A program made the position numbers and the translations under genes. This document shows, one piece after another, positions 35,209 through 45,396 of a stretch of 64,000 bases of DNA (positions are counted from its first letter, which is position 1; each line of letters opens with the position of its first letter). Origin of the DNA: Virgibacillus doumboii (GTDB taxonomy: Bacteria; Bacillota; Bacilli; Bacillales; Amphibacillaceae); the NCBI RefSeq assembly GCF_902806455.1, contig NZ_CADCWQ010000002.1, forward strand, positions 555,232 through 619,231, read 5' to 3'. The notes beneath the pieces are model-generated. The model was not told the origin of the DNA and did not search any database. It worked only from the letters and a program-made list of their open reading frames with translations.

Positions 35209-35981
35209 GATTCGTTTGCCCCCCCACGCAAGTCATCCTCACGTATCGTACGGCCATATATTTCCTCAAACGTTTTTTCGGTAACTTCAGAGACTGGTCC
35301 ATCAAAAACAACTTCCCCAGCCCGCATACCAATAATACGATCAGCATACTCCATAGCCATATCGATGAAGTGCAGGTTTACGATTGTTGTGATGTTATCC
35401 TCTTTGTTAATCTTTTTCAAATAGGTCATAACCTGATGTGACGTTGGAGGATCGAGTGACGCAACAGGCTCGTCCGCCAGTATATAATTCGGTTTTTGTG
35501 TAAGAACACGGGCAATACTGACACGCTGCTGCTGCCCACCACTCAACTCATCAGCACGATTATGGAGTTTTTCCTCGATGTTAACCCGCTTCAGGCTTTC
35601 ATAAGCAAGTCCAACATCTTCTTTTTTATATAAATTTAAAATAGAACGGAGGGTTCCTGTATGGCCAAGACGTCCGGCAAGTACGTTTTTCAGGACATTG
35701 GAACGCTTAACCAGGTTATAGTTTTGGAATATCATCCCGATTTTTGTGCGCAGTTTACGCAACTCGGAACCTTTGTAAGAAAGAATATCCTCATCATCGA
35801 TTAAAAGAGACCCGGAAGTCGGGGTAACCAGGCGGTTAACGCTTCGAATAAAAGTGGATTTTCCCGCACCTGACAAGCCTACGATTACAACAAATTCCCC
35901 ATCCTTGATTGTTACATTTACGTTTTTCAAGCCTTCTGTTCCGTTAGGATAAACAAGGCCAACGTCTTTAAGTTCAATCAT
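35205..35981 (-). CDS. phnC: Phosphonate/phosphite ABC transporter ATP-binding protein
   Basis: A 258-residue ATPase. Walker A is GLSGAGKST, Q loop IFQNYNLVKRSNVLKNVL, signature LSGGQQQRVSIARVL, Walker B YILADEPVASLDP and switch NLHFIDMA, where the His replaces the usual pattern as in PhnC proteins. It energises uptake by PhnE with PhnD delivering substrate. It lies 97 bp downstream of phnD, behind a terminator-like hairpin. Confidence 0.94.
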   Translation of the reverse strand: MIELKDVGLVYPNGTEGLKNVNVTIKDGEFVVIVGLSGAGKSTFIRSVNRLVTPTSGSLLIDDEDILSYKGSELRKLRTKIGMIFQNYNLVKRSNVLKNVLAGRLGHTGTLRSILNLYKKEDVGLAYESLKRVNIEEKLHNRADELSGGQQQRVSIARVLTQKPNYILADEPVASLDPPTSHQVMTYLKKINKEDNITTIVNLHFIDMAMEYADRIIGMRAGEVVFDGPVSEVTEKTFEEIYGRTIREDDLRGGANES

Positions 35982-36021
35982 AATATGTTATTTCCTCCAT
36001 TACAGACTTGGTTCTAAACTG

Positions 36022-36048
36022 AAAAAAGGGGAGGAAACAGACCTCCCC
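36022..36048 (-). terminator. Intercistronic terminator between phnD and phnC
   Basis: On the minus strand GGGGAGG, a 7-nt loop and CCTCCCC are followed by TTTTTT. This would reduce transcription of phnCEE relative to phnD. Confidence 0.8.
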
Positions 36049-36078
36049 CTCCTAAAAATCTTTTATGCTATTAAATTA

Positions 36079-37011
36079 TTACAGTTCGATGTTATCCTTG
36101 AACTTTTTATACGTATCTTTTACAACCTGGTACTCTTCATCAGAAGCTTCTATGATAGCATCCCAGTTATATACTTCATTCATGATTTTAATCATTTCCT
36201 CGTTTTCATTGAATCCAAGGAAGGCCTCTTTGATTTTCTTAACTAATTCGTCATCAAGTTCTTTGGTTACGGAAATGGTATCGTTTGGAATGTCATCGGA
36301 GTAACCAATTACTTTCAATTTTTCCATAACATCTGGATATTCTTCTTCAAGCTCAGTACGAACATCATCAAAGGTAGTTGCTACGTCTGCATCACCTTCA
36401 TATACTGCAATCGCAGCTGTATCGTGTCCACCAGCCTGCTGAACGCCAGAGAAGAAATCAGTTTCCAGTTCTGCTGCGGTATCATACCCAAATTTTTGCA
36501 TTAATTGGTTTGCAGGGAACAGGTATCCTGAAGTTGACCCTTTGTCTGCAAATGCCCAAACTTTACCTTCTAAATCTTCCAATGATTCAATACCGGAATC
36601 AGCACGAACAACGTATTGCGCTTTGTATGTACCTGATCCGTAGCGTTCTGATTTCAGAATTACTTCAACACCATATTGCTCGTTAGCCAACACATAGCCA
36701 AACGCAGGGATAAATCCTATCTGTACCTGATTGGCTCCCATTGCTTCTACTAAGGAATTGTAATCCACCATAACTTTTCCTTCGACCGGCATGCCAAGAA
36801 CCTCAGATAATTGGTCTGCCAAAGGTTTTACAGTATCAGCAATCGTATCAGAATCTTGTGATGGAACGAATCCCATAACCAGTGTATCCGGTGTTTCACC
36901 GCCGCCTTCACCGCTATTACCGTCTGCTGAATCAGCATCCTCTGAGCTGCCGCATGCAGCCAATACCAAACTTAAGCCTAATACAAGCAATAGACTGTAA
37001 AATTTCTTCAT
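36079..37011 (-). CDS. phnD: Phosphonate/phosphite-binding lipoprotein
   Basis: A 310-residue substrate-binding protein of the PhnD/PtxB type. Signal peptide MKKFYSLLLVLGLSLVLAAC carries lipobox LAAC. The mature part shows TLVMGFVPSQDSD, FIPAFGYVLANEQYG, YKAQYVVRADSGI, GSTSGYLFPANQLM and ISDDIP-like ligand-loop segments (GYSDDIPNDTIS). ATG at 37011 follows CAGGAGGG. It is the first gene of the phn operon. Phosphite, phosphonate and phosphate relatives cannot be told apart by eye. Confidence 0.92.
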   Translation of the reverse strand: MKKFYSLLLVLGLSLVLAACGSSEDADSADGNSGEGGGETPDTLVMGFVPSQDSDTIADTVKPLADQLSEVLGMPVEGKVMVDYNSLVEAMGANQVQIGFIPAFGYVLANEQYGVEVILKSERYGSGTYKAQYVVRADSGIESLEDLEGKVWAFADKGSTSGYLFPANQLMQKFGYDTAAELETDFFSGVQQAGGHDTAAIAVYEGDADVATTFDDVRTELEEEYPDVMEKLKVIGYSDDIPNDTISVTKELDDELVKKIKEAFLGFNENEEMIKIMNEVYNWDAIIEASDEEYQVVKDTYKKFKDNIEL

Positions 37012-37184
37012 TTTGACCCTCCTGTGAAATGTTAAAATTATAAATCCTTCACTAATATTAAATAACATTTCCACAAAAAATGCTAGACTAATTTTCAAAT
37101 TTTACACTAGATTAATATACTTTTTTTATTTAGTGTCACAGAAATGCGATAAATGTGTTATTTCGGCATGAAAGTTTTCTGGAT

Positions 37185-37460
37185 AAGAAATAAAGGTATG
37201 ATAAAGGGAGGGACCCGTCAGATATTATGTACTTCCAAACCATTTAAAAATGATACAGAATTCTTTTTAAAAAATTCAAAGGAAGTGATGTATATCATAG
37301 CATGGGAAATGAAAGCGCGATATCATCAAATTGGGGGATATGGGATGTCCCTGTTCTTATAGTTCGTGCATGCCAGTCGGTAGGCTTGCACTCGATGGGG
37401 TTTACCATCATTTCATATGCAAAACACTTTTCATTTTTGATAAAGTGTTTTGCATTTTTT
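37185..37460 (+). ncRNA. Candidate structured small RNA or leader ending in a terminator
   Basis: No convincing gene is visible in 37012-37573 before the glutaredoxin-like gene. Between 37340 and 37410 there are three successive hairpins: GGGATGTCCC, GTGCATGCC...GGCTTGCAC and GATGGGGTTTACCATC. A perfect intrinsic terminator follows at 37418-37460. TATGAT at about 37197 is a possible -10. A 24-codon ORF (MYIIAWEMKARYHQIGGYGM...) with AAAGGAAG upstream overlaps the first hairpin. It does not match a riboswitch class I know. Confidence 0.35.
37418..37460 (+). terminator. Strong intrinsic terminator
   Basis: TGCAAAACACTTT and AAAGTGTTTTGCA form a 12-13-bp perfect stem followed by a T run. There is no annotated gene immediately upstream. 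Confidence 0.9.
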
Positions 37461-37491
37461 TATTTTCGTAATAGTTCTGTAACGATTTTGT

Positions 37492-37517
37492 GTTTAAGCT
37501 GTCATATTAGTGGGAAC
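37492..37517 (+). promoter_or_regulatory. Sigma-B type promoter
   Basis: GTTTAA (37492-37497), a 14-bp spacer and GGGAAC (37512-37517) match the general-stress consensus GTTTAA-N12-15-GGGTAT. It lies 57 bp before the start of the glutaredoxin-like gene. Confidence 0.65.
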
Positions 37518-37573
37518 AGGAAAGATGGGATAAGCAAGCAGAAGTGCTGCAAAACTTCAAGGAGGAGTCAACA

Positions 37574-37858
37574 ATGAGCGATAATGAAATTGTTGTTTAT
37601 ATAAGCAATGACAGTTCACATTGTGATCGGCTAATAACCAAGCTGAACGAATGGGAAGTAGATTTTCAAACTAAAAATGTATCCGAGAATCGTGAATATA
37701 TGAAAGAACTGCAGGATAAAGGGGTGTTCGGAACACCCGCTACAATTGTGGGAAATGAGATGATTCTGGGTTCACAAATAAACAAGATAAAATATTCGTT
37801 GGGTTTGGCTGCTAACTATTCATATTACAATTCATTCCACGAACGCTATAGTAATTAG
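37574..37858 (+). CDS. Glutaredoxin-like protein with SxxC active site
   Basis: A 94-residue thioredoxin-fold protein of the glutaredoxin/NrdH style. IVVYISNDSSHCDRLITKL occupies the active-site position, but the usual CxxC reads SSHC: the nucleophilic N-terminal Cys is Ser and only the second Cys remains. The cis-Pro loop GVFGTPATIVGNEMILGSQ is intact. ATG at 37574 follows AAGGAGGAG; a longer reading upstream has no support. A sigma-B type promoter precedes it, so it may belong to the general stress regulon. Confidence 0.75.
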   Translation: MSDNEIVVYISNDSSHCDRLITKLNEWEVDFQTKNVSENREYMKELQDKGVFGTPATIVGNEMILGSQINKIKYSLGLAANYSYYNSFHERYSN

Positions 37859-37876
37859 CCGTGTTTATGACATCAC

Positions 37877-37903
37877 ACACAATAATATGTTCTGCATATG
37901 ATA
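37877..37903 (+). promoter_or_regulatory. Candidate mother-cell (sigma-K/E) promoter
   Basis: CATATGATA at 37895-37903 fits the -10 pattern CATAnnnTA of sigma-K, with AC 16 bp upstream. This is consistent with a coat-type gene downstream. The pattern is short, so support is weak. Confidence 0.35.
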
Positions 37904-37933
37904 AAGGAAGAACGTACAAAAGAGGTGTGTGTC

Positions 37934-38290
37934 ATGTTTGAAAGACCTTATTATTATTCACCGCCTTATGCCGATAATGCGTATTATTATCAGCAAAATG
38001 CAAATCATCCGGGTTACAATGCGGTAAGTCCCAATCATACTGCGCACTTTCAAACACCTTTTGAAATGTATTCCAAACCGAAGCTTCCGGTGAACTGGAA
38101 TCCATATTTCCAGTCAGGTGGAGCGGTGAATTCCTCGCCAGCACCTAATAATTTACTGCATTATTTTCAGGATAATAATGGTGAAATGGATCTTGATAAA
38201 GTGTTGACCACAGTAGGACAATTGGCAAATACCTTTCAACAGATATCACCTGTTGTAAAAGATGTGGGATCCATGATGAAAAAGCTTTAA
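37934..38290 (+). CDS. YppG-family protein (spore-coat type)
   Basis: A 118-residue protein. The N-terminal half is rich in Tyr, Pro, Asn and His (RPYYYSPPYADNAYYYQQN), like many coat proteins. The C-terminal half carries the YppG core: FQTPFEMYSKPKLPVNW, LLHYFQDNNGEMDLDKVL and TVGQLANTFQQISPVVKDVG. ATG at 37934 follows AGAGGTGTG. A coat or forespore-surface location is inferred from the family. Confidence 0.8.
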   Translation: MFERPYYYSPPYADNAYYYQQNANHPGYNAVSPNHTAHFQTPFEMYSKPKLPVNWNPYFQSGGAVNSSPAPNNLLHYFQDNNGEMDLDKVLTTVGQLANTFQQISPVVKDVGSMMKKL

Positions 38291-38425
38291 ATGTGTTTGT
38301 CAGGCTGATGAATGGATTATTATTTTCATCAGCTTATTCCTGTGCAGTATTGGGAAAATATGAAAAAGTTATTTTGGAGAATCGTGACATAATAAGAAGG
38401 ATATTAAGTCATAAGGAGAATATAT

Positions 38426-39127
38426 ATGGTTGGGTGTCTGATAATACACGGGTATACAGGTGGACCGTATGAAGTCGAACCATTGGCAGCGTATCTGCGT
38501 GAGCAAACTGATTGGTATGTGGAAGTCCCTACATTACCAGGACATGGGGAAAATCTGGCGCTGGAAAATGTTTCTCACAAGAAATGGCTTACTGCTGCGG
38601 AAAATTCGTTAAAACAATTAAGTGAAAAAGTTGATAAAATCTACCTCATTGGTTTTTCCATGGGTGGAATGATTGCAGCTTATCTGGCTGCAAAGCATAA
38701 AATTGATAAACTGGTACTGTTAGCTCCTGCCGGTAAATTTATTTCTTAAAAGAAAATGTCCAAGGATGAAAAAGATGTTATTGTTGATGGTTTAAGGGGC
38801 AGGATGGGAAAAAATAAATTGTATCTGCATTAAAAAAAAAAACTTGGTGAAGTACCATTTAAGGTTAATATTGAATTTCTGAAGTTTGTGAAGTTTACCC
38901 GCCAATATTTGAAGAAGGTTGATTCACCTGTTCTGATTGCCCAGGGCCAGCAGGATGGAATGGTTCCTTACAAAACAGTGTACTATTTGGATAAAGAAAT
39001 TACGTCGGATAAAAAAGACGTTGTATTCTTTGAACGATCAAGGCATCTGATTTGCCTTGGTGATGACAGGGATATGCTTAACTCCATGATTCATGAATTT
39101 TTGGCAAGTGAAACAGCTAAAAAATAA
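38426..39127 (+). pseudogene. Alpha/beta hydrolase (carboxylesterase Est30-like) with two in-frame TAA codons
   Basis: A single reading frame is broken by TAA at 38747-38749 and at 38831-38833, the second followed by a run of A. Without the stops it would be about 231 residues. All catalytic parts remain: oxyanion loop IIHGYTGGP, nucleophile GFSMGG, Asp in GQQDGMV and His in RSRHLIC. The ribosome site AAGGAG is intact. It is either a recent pseudogene or carries errors in the A-rich stretch. An ORF of 107 codons and one of 79 codons are the visible pieces. Confidence 0.8.
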
Positions 39128-39168
39128 AGGGAGAAGGCTATGTAAAAATAAGCATTCTCCCTATTTTT
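39128..39168. terminator. Bidirectional terminator between the hydrolase and degV
   Basis: AGGGAGAA and TTCTCCCT arms (39128 onward and about 39155-39162) extend into AGGCT/AGC pairing and are followed by T-rich sequence. Confidence 0.7.
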
Positions 39169-40027
39169 ATTTTTTGTCTTTGAAAAAAGAAATAACGAGA
39201 CCGCCATTACCGGCATAGGTTGAAATTAATGGTCCCATTTCGGTTAATAACGCATCGTTGAACGGATATTTAGTAGTGATTTCGCCAAGAACTTTCTTTG
39301 CGCGATCTTCAGCATTGCAATGTGTCATCGAGATGACTTTATCCTCAAAGTCTTTGGTATATTCACCAATTTGTTCAACGAATCTTCGAATGGACTTCTT
39401 ATCCCCGCGAACTTTTTCCGCTACTTCGATTGTACCTTCTTCACTTGCCTTCATTAATAACTTGATATTGAGCGTTTTCGCGATTGTGCCTCTTACTTTG
39501 TCAAGGCGTCCGCCGAGAATCAGATTTTCAAGTGTTTTCAAAACAAATAATGTTGTTGTCTGTTCAACCCGTTCATAGAGATGATCGATAAGCTGTTCAT
39601 AAGAATAATTCTCATTTATCTTTGTTTTGGCCTCATGTAATAAAAGAGCAAGGCCGCATGATGCCGTTTTTGTATTAATTACTTCAATTTTTCGGTCAGG
39701 TTCTTCCTCGAGGAGCATATTTTTACCTAAAACTGCATTTTCGTAGGTGACACTTAATCCTTTTGTAAGACTCAGCATAATGATGGGGCTATCCTTGTCA
39801 ACCTGCTTATATGCTTCATAAAAATCGTTTGGGCTGGGTGCAGACGAACGCGGCAGTTCATCGGATTTCTTCATTTTTTCATTGAAGGTTTCCAGATCAA
39901 TGGTTACCCCTGCTTTGTATTGTTGATCTTGAAAATGCAAATAAAGAGGCACAGTAATAAGGTTAATCGAATCACTCAAATGCTTGGGAACGTCCGCTCC
40001 CCCGTCTGTCATTAATTGAATATTCAT
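39167..40027 (-). CDS. DegV-family fatty-acid-binding protein
   Basis: A 286-residue two-lobe protein that binds a fatty acid in a buried cleft and, as FakB, presents it to the kinase FakA. Family features are MTDGGADVPKHL, PRSSAPSPNDFYEAY, IIMLSLTKGLSVTYENA, LVLKTLENLILGGRL-like residues and GPLISTYAGNGGLVISF near the end. ATG at 40027 follows GGGGGGATG. Single gene. Confidence 0.9.
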   Translation of the reverse strand: MNIQLMTDGGADVPKHLSDSINLITVPLYLHFQDQQYKAGVTIDLETFNEKMKKSDELPRSSAPSPNDFYEAYKQVDKDSPIIMLSLTKGLSVTYENAVLGKNMLLEEEPDRKIEVINTKTASCGLALLLHEAKTKINENYSYEQLIDHLYERVEQTTTLFVLKTLENLILGGRLDKVRGTIAKTLNIKLLMKASEEGTIEVAEKVRGDKKSIRRFVEQIGEYTKDFEDKVISMTHCNAEDRAKKVLGEITTKYPFNDALLTEMGPLISTYAGNGGLVISFFKDKK

Positions 40028-40099
40028 GACATCCCCCCGTTCTAGATATAGTAGTTCAATTATATCAGTTTCGCTCGTTAGGTGATATGTTTTTTATTA

Positions 40100-40645
40100 A
40101 GCTCTTTTTGTGAAAATTTATTGCTCTTAAATCGTTGCAGTTGATATATAATGCGCACTAAATCTGATAAGGTTTAAATCATTTAGTAAGGCTCTTTGGC
40201 GCTGCAGCTGGAATATACTCGCTTTCACACCTCCGGGTACCAAGGCGACATCTGCTCAAAAAGTTCGTTTTCGCAGTGTCTTCTTAGCCGCGGGCAGCTG
40301 GTGGGCCTCCGAATCGCTGGCGCGCTTCGAAGTCTCACCTAGGCTTTTCTTCCCGCAGGAGTCTCGCATATTCCAGCTGCTGGTTTTGGTTTAAAAATTA
40401 TCTTTCTTAATCATCATAATAAATCAAATTGCTGATTCACTTAAGAATACAACGATCGAAACCCAGCGGAGGAAATACATGCCCCTGCATCAGGAGTATG
40501 CCGACGTTGGCCGACAAGGCCGATTTTAGTCGGCCTTCCTTCTTACGGGAGCAGAGGCCTAGATGAGACTACGCAGCGACGTAGGAGCAAGGAGGCTCAT
40601 CAGCCGCCCACGGAAAGCGTAGTGTATTTCCGCAGCGGTGGGCCA
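40100..40645. repeat. Head-to-head pair of interspersed repeat modules
   Basis: The left half (40200-40375: ATATACTCGCTTTCACACCT, GGTACCAAGGCGACATCTGC, CGCAGTGTCTTCTTAGCCG) is a direct copy of 7045-7190. The right half (40495-40640: ATGCCGACGTTGGCCGACAA ... GGAGGCTCATCAGCCGCCCA) is an inverted copy of 7115-7245. The locus is therefore an imperfect palindrome of about 430 bp. The first 100 bp resemble 31404-31500. I find no gene in 40028-40744. Confidence 0.8.
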
Positions 40646-40744
40646 ACGCTCTTATAAAGTTACTGCATATTTTATATCTTTTGTGATAAAAACAATCATT
40701 TGCAGAGTTGAGGTTATCCTCCTGAATTATCATATTATCAAAGC

Positions 40745-41656
40745 TTATTTATTATGCGTTTCAGATATGGTTACCTTTGATTTGCGGGTTGTGCTCATGA
40801 TGAATAAAAATAACCCGAATAATACAATTGATCCGCCGAGCCATTGTGACCATGTGACTGTTTCACCTAAAATAAAATAAGCCAGAATGGAAGCGCCAAT
40901 TGGTTCGAATACGATTCCCATGGATATTGTGGATGTACTTAACCATTTCAGTGCCCAGTTAAATAACGTATGGCCAAAGAATGTCGGGATAATGGCCAGG
41001 GCAAGGAAGTACAACCAGGTATCTGCTGCATATCCAATGAAGTTATTTTGAGAAATCAGGTTGTACAGGATCAGCGTTAAAGAACTGATACCATAGACGA
41101 CAAACGTATATGTCATCAGTGACAGCTGTTTTCTCACCTGCTGACCGATTAAGAAGTAAGCTGTTACCGTGATTGCACCAAGTAATGCAAGCATATCTCC
41201 AAACAGTGCCATCCCGCTTATTTGAAAATCACCCCAGCTGATAATAACACTGCCCATAATTGCGATTACCATACTGATCACCGCTCCTGGTGAAAAACGT
41301 TCCTTGAAAAAGAAATAGGTACCAAGAAAGGCGAATATTGGCTGTAATGTTACCAATACGACAGAGCTTGCCACAGATGTATAATTTAAAGACTCGAACC
41401 AGAGAATAAAATGAAACGCTAAAAAAACCCCGGCAAGGGAGGAAAAAATCCAATCTTTTTGTTGAATAAAACGAAATTCGTGCCGATGTTTAATCAGGAC
41501 ATATGGTGCCATAAGGATAACCGCAAATAATAAACGATAATTTGCTATCATGGCTGCGGGAGCTTCGCCGGCAAGCTTTACCAGAACTGCAGAAGACGAA
41601 ACAGCTATAACACCAATTACAACCGCTATATATGGATTGAATGGAGGCAGACGCAT
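40745..41656 (-). CDS. EamA-family (DMT superfamily) transporter
   Basis: A 303-residue protein with ten predicted helices in two EamA halves. VIAVSSSAVLVKLAGEAPAA and AMIANYRLLFAVILMAPYVL open the first half; LFNWALKWLSTSTISMGIVF with EPIGASILAYFILGETVTW are the signatures of the second. It probably exports metabolites or amino acids; the substrate is unknown. ATG at 41656 follows GAGGAGGA. Confidence 0.88.
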   Translation of the reverse strand: MRLPPFNPYIAVVIGVIAVSSSAVLVKLAGEAPAAMIANYRLLFAVILMAPYVLIKHRHEFRFIQQKDWIFSSLAGVFLAFHFILWFESLNYTSVASSVVLVTLQPIFAFLGTYFFFKERFSPGAVISMVIAIMGSVIISWGDFQISGMALFGDMLALLGAITVTAYFLIGQQVRKQLSLMTYTFVVYGISSLTLILYNLISQNNFIGYAADTWLYFLALAIIPTFFGHTLFNWALKWLSTSTISMGIVFEPIGASILAYFILGETVTWSQWLGGSIVLFGLFLFIMSTTRKSKVTISETHNK

Positions 41657-41746
41657 CGTAATCCTCCTCTATATTATCAGGATAGTTAACTCATTTATTT
41701 TACCATGCTGCCGATGAAAAATCATAGATATCACCTTTATATGTGT

Positions 41747-41830
41747 GTTATGATATAATAACTGTTATTTTATGCATGAGATTTCGTGAATGAGGCCTCT
41801 TTCCATAATTGGGTGAAGCCTCTTTTTATA
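41747..41830 (+). promoter_or_regulatory. cshA promoter with leader terminator
   Basis: TATAAT at about 41754 is a strong -10. Downstream, GAGGC (41792-41796) and GCCTC (41818-41822), with additional pairing inside, are followed by TTTTT at 41823-41827. That is an intrinsic terminator about 55 bp before the cshA start codon and beyond the likely transcription start, so read-through control is possible. Confidence 0.5.
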
Positions 41831-41876
41831 CGTCAGGAGTTTATATTCAAATAAATTGTAAAAGAAAAAGGAGTAG

Positions 41877-43373
<1,497 letters not shown>

Positions 43374-43375
43374 CC

Positions 43376-43402
43376 AAAGGCTCCTTGCGTAAAGGAGCTT
43401 TT
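43376..43402 (+). terminator. Terminator after cshA
   Basis: AAAGGCTCCTT, loop GCGT and AAAGGAGCTTTT form a compact hairpin with a short T run. Confidence 0.75.
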
Positions 43403-43491
43403 AATTTGTCCAAAATTGTTGAAACCTTATCGCCGATGGACGCGTATCATTAATGGAGATTACTACTCAGAAAACAGGAGGAAGAACAGTC

Positions 43492-43971
43492 ATGAGGCAG
43501 CCGCCAATCAATACAATAGCTGAAGATGCAATAAAAGCATGGAAAATAACCGCATGGATATTTATGGGGATTCTCTGGTTAGCTACGATAGCTTTAGGTG
43601 TACTTACGTTCATTTTTGATTTTTCCTATTGGTTTGCAGCAGGGGCTGTGCTGATCAGCGGGATATCTACATACTTCTTTGTGTTCCTGCTTCCGGTTTT
43701 ACGCTGGAGGAGATGGCGTTATGAAGTGTTTGAACAGGAAATTTATATCCAGCATGGCATATTAATTGTGAAGCGTACGCTGGTCCCGATGATACGTGTG
43801 CAGCATGTGGACACGGAACAGGGGCCAATTTTGAAAAAGTATCAACTGGCAAGCGTGACCATTTCAACAGCAGCAACAACACATGAAATCCCGGCATTAC
43901 TTGAAGAAGATGCTTCAGAGCTGCGCGACAGGATTTCATCGCTTGCAAGGGTGGATGAAGATGATGTCTGA
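43492..43971 (+). CDS. ydbS: Bacterial PH-domain membrane protein YdbS
   Basis: A 159-residue protein with two N-terminal helices (WKITAWIFMGILWLATIALG and WFAAGAVLISGISTYFFVFL) and one bPH2 domain (RWRYEVFEQEIYIQHGIL, PMIRVQHVDTEQGPILKKY, LASVTISTAATTHEIPAL). In B. subtilis YdbS and YdbT together protect against a bacteriocin, amyloliquecin. ATG at 43492 follows CAGGAGGAAG. The stop overlaps ydbT by 11 bp. Confidence 0.88.
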   Translation: MRQPPINTIAEDAIKAWKITAWIFMGILWLATIALGVLTFIFDFSYWFAAGAVLISGISTYFFVFLLPVLRWRRWRYEVFEQEIYIQHGILIVKRTLVPMIRVQHVDTEQGPILKKYQLASVTISTAATTHEIPALLEEDASELRDRISSLARVDEDDV

Positions 43972-45394
43972 ACCAAAGCGATTACACCCGGCAGCTATAT
44001 TTTTTAATTTTATTCGAGTAATGCGTGAGGCATTGTTTGCAATAATCCTCGGGTTCATTACGTTTAAGGATGAAGGATTTTTATATTTTATATTAGGCGC
44101 ATCCGGTCTTACTATTTTATTTCTTGTTTTTAGTATTTGGTCATGGTTCCGTTATACATACCGCATAGAAGATGATGAACTCCGTATCGAGTATGGTATT
44201 TTTATTCGAAAAAAACGGTATATATCGAAAAACCGGATCCAGTCAATCGATTTGACGTCCAGTGTGGTACACCGGATTTTTAAATTGACAAGGGTGCAAA
44301 TTGAGACAGCGGGGAGCAGTACCGGTGCAGAGGCTTCGCTCAAAGCAGTAAAACTGGCAGAAGGGGAAGCTTTGCGAGATGAATTAAAATCAACCCGCGG
44401 CCAGCTAACTGAAGTGGAAGAGGAATCCACAGATGAGACAAAGACATACCCATCACAAATGATTAAATTTAAACGACTGTTTATCGCCGGTTCCACTTCA
44501 GGGAGCATTGGGGTAATATTTGCGCTCTTGGCATTTGGTTTTTCAGAGCTTGAGCAATTCATCCCTGACCATTATTATGATAATACAGTGGAATGGGTTA
44601 TCGGTTTGAGCATTGTGTTAATGATTAGTTTAGCTGTCGTTACGCTTCTTTTACTCTGGCTGCTTGGTATTGCCGGAACAATGATTAAATATGGCAAGTT
44701 TACGATAACCAAATATGAAAATGAATTATTTATTACACGTGGGCTGTTGGAGAAAAAACAGCTTACGATCCCCTTGAACCGAATTCAGGCTGTAGGAATT
44801 GAGGAGAGTCTGATACGTCAGCCGCTTGGATATGTAACCCTTTATGCGGAAGTTGCCGGCGGTTCATTGGATAAAGGGGAAGATTTTTCATCGGTATTGT
44901 TTCCAATCTTGAAAGCCGATGAAGTGGAAGAATTTTTAAATACGTTTTTACCGGAATACACAGGCATCAGGCAGGAGTTAACACCTCTGCCAAAACGGGC
45001 AAGGAAATTTTACATCACACGATCTGTATTGCCGTTTCTTGTTTTAGCCGTAGCTGTGTGGTTTATTTTTCCACAATTGATCTGGGTACCTGTTTTTCTG
45101 CTGGCAGTCAGTCTGTATTTAGGTATTTTACGGCATAAAGATGGCGGCTTTCAACAGGATGGAAAACAATTAACAATCAGGTTCCGTACGTTCAGCAGGA
45201 ATACAATCATCATGTATCATAAACGCATTCAGGCATTTGAGAAAAAACAGCATCGGGTGCATGTGAAGACAGGCCTTGCCACAATGCGGTTGTCGATAAT
45301 CGGGAAAATGGGAATGGGAAAACATTTTACCATTAAAGAACTGGAAGAATCGCATACAGATCAGTTAGCAGACTGGTATTCATATCGGGACTAA
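43961..45394 (+). CDS. ydbT: Bacterial PH-domain membrane protein YdbT
   Basis: A 477-residue protein with three bPH2 domains separated by helix pairs. Domain 1 has YRIEDDELRIEYGIFIRKKR and RIQSIDLTSSVVHRIFKL; domain 2 has LFITRGLLEKKQLTIPLNRI and PLGYVTLYAEVAGG; domain 3 has KRIQAFEKKQHRVHVKTGLA. ATG at 43961 lies 7 nt behind AAGGGTGG within the end of ydbS, indicating coupled expression. Confidence 0.88.
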   Translation: MMSEPKRLHPAAIFFNFIRVMREALFAIILGFITFKDEGFLYFILGASGLTILFLVFSIWSWFRYTYRIEDDELRIEYGIFIRKKRYISKNRIQSIDLTSSVVHRIFKLTRVQIETAGSSTGAEASLKAVKLAEGEALRDELKSTRGQLTEVEEESTDETKTYPSQMIKFKRLFIAGSTSGSIGVIFALLAFGFSELEQFIPDHYYDNTVEWVIGLSIVLMISLAVVTLLLLWLLGIAGTMIKYGKFTITKYENELFITRGLLEKKQLTIPLNRIQAVGIEESLIRQPLGYVTLYAEVAGGSLDKGEDFSSVLFPILKADEVEEFLNTFLPEYTGIRQELTPLPKRARKFYITRSVLPFLVLAVAVWFIFPQLIWVPVFLLAVSLYLGILRHKDGGFQQDGKQLTIRFRTFSRNTIIMYHKRIQAFEKKQHRVHVKTGLATMRLSIIGKMGMGKHFTIKELEESHTDQLADWYSYRD

Positions 45395-45396
45395 AT

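Noticed and set aside
37185..37460. T-box, SAM or known riboswitch
   Set aside because: I found no T-box GGUGG core, S-box or other class-specific motif.
37302..37577. 91-codon ORF overlapping the hairpins and terminator
   Set aside because: It runs through a strong terminator and into the next gene's ribosome site, so it is unlikely to be translated as a whole.
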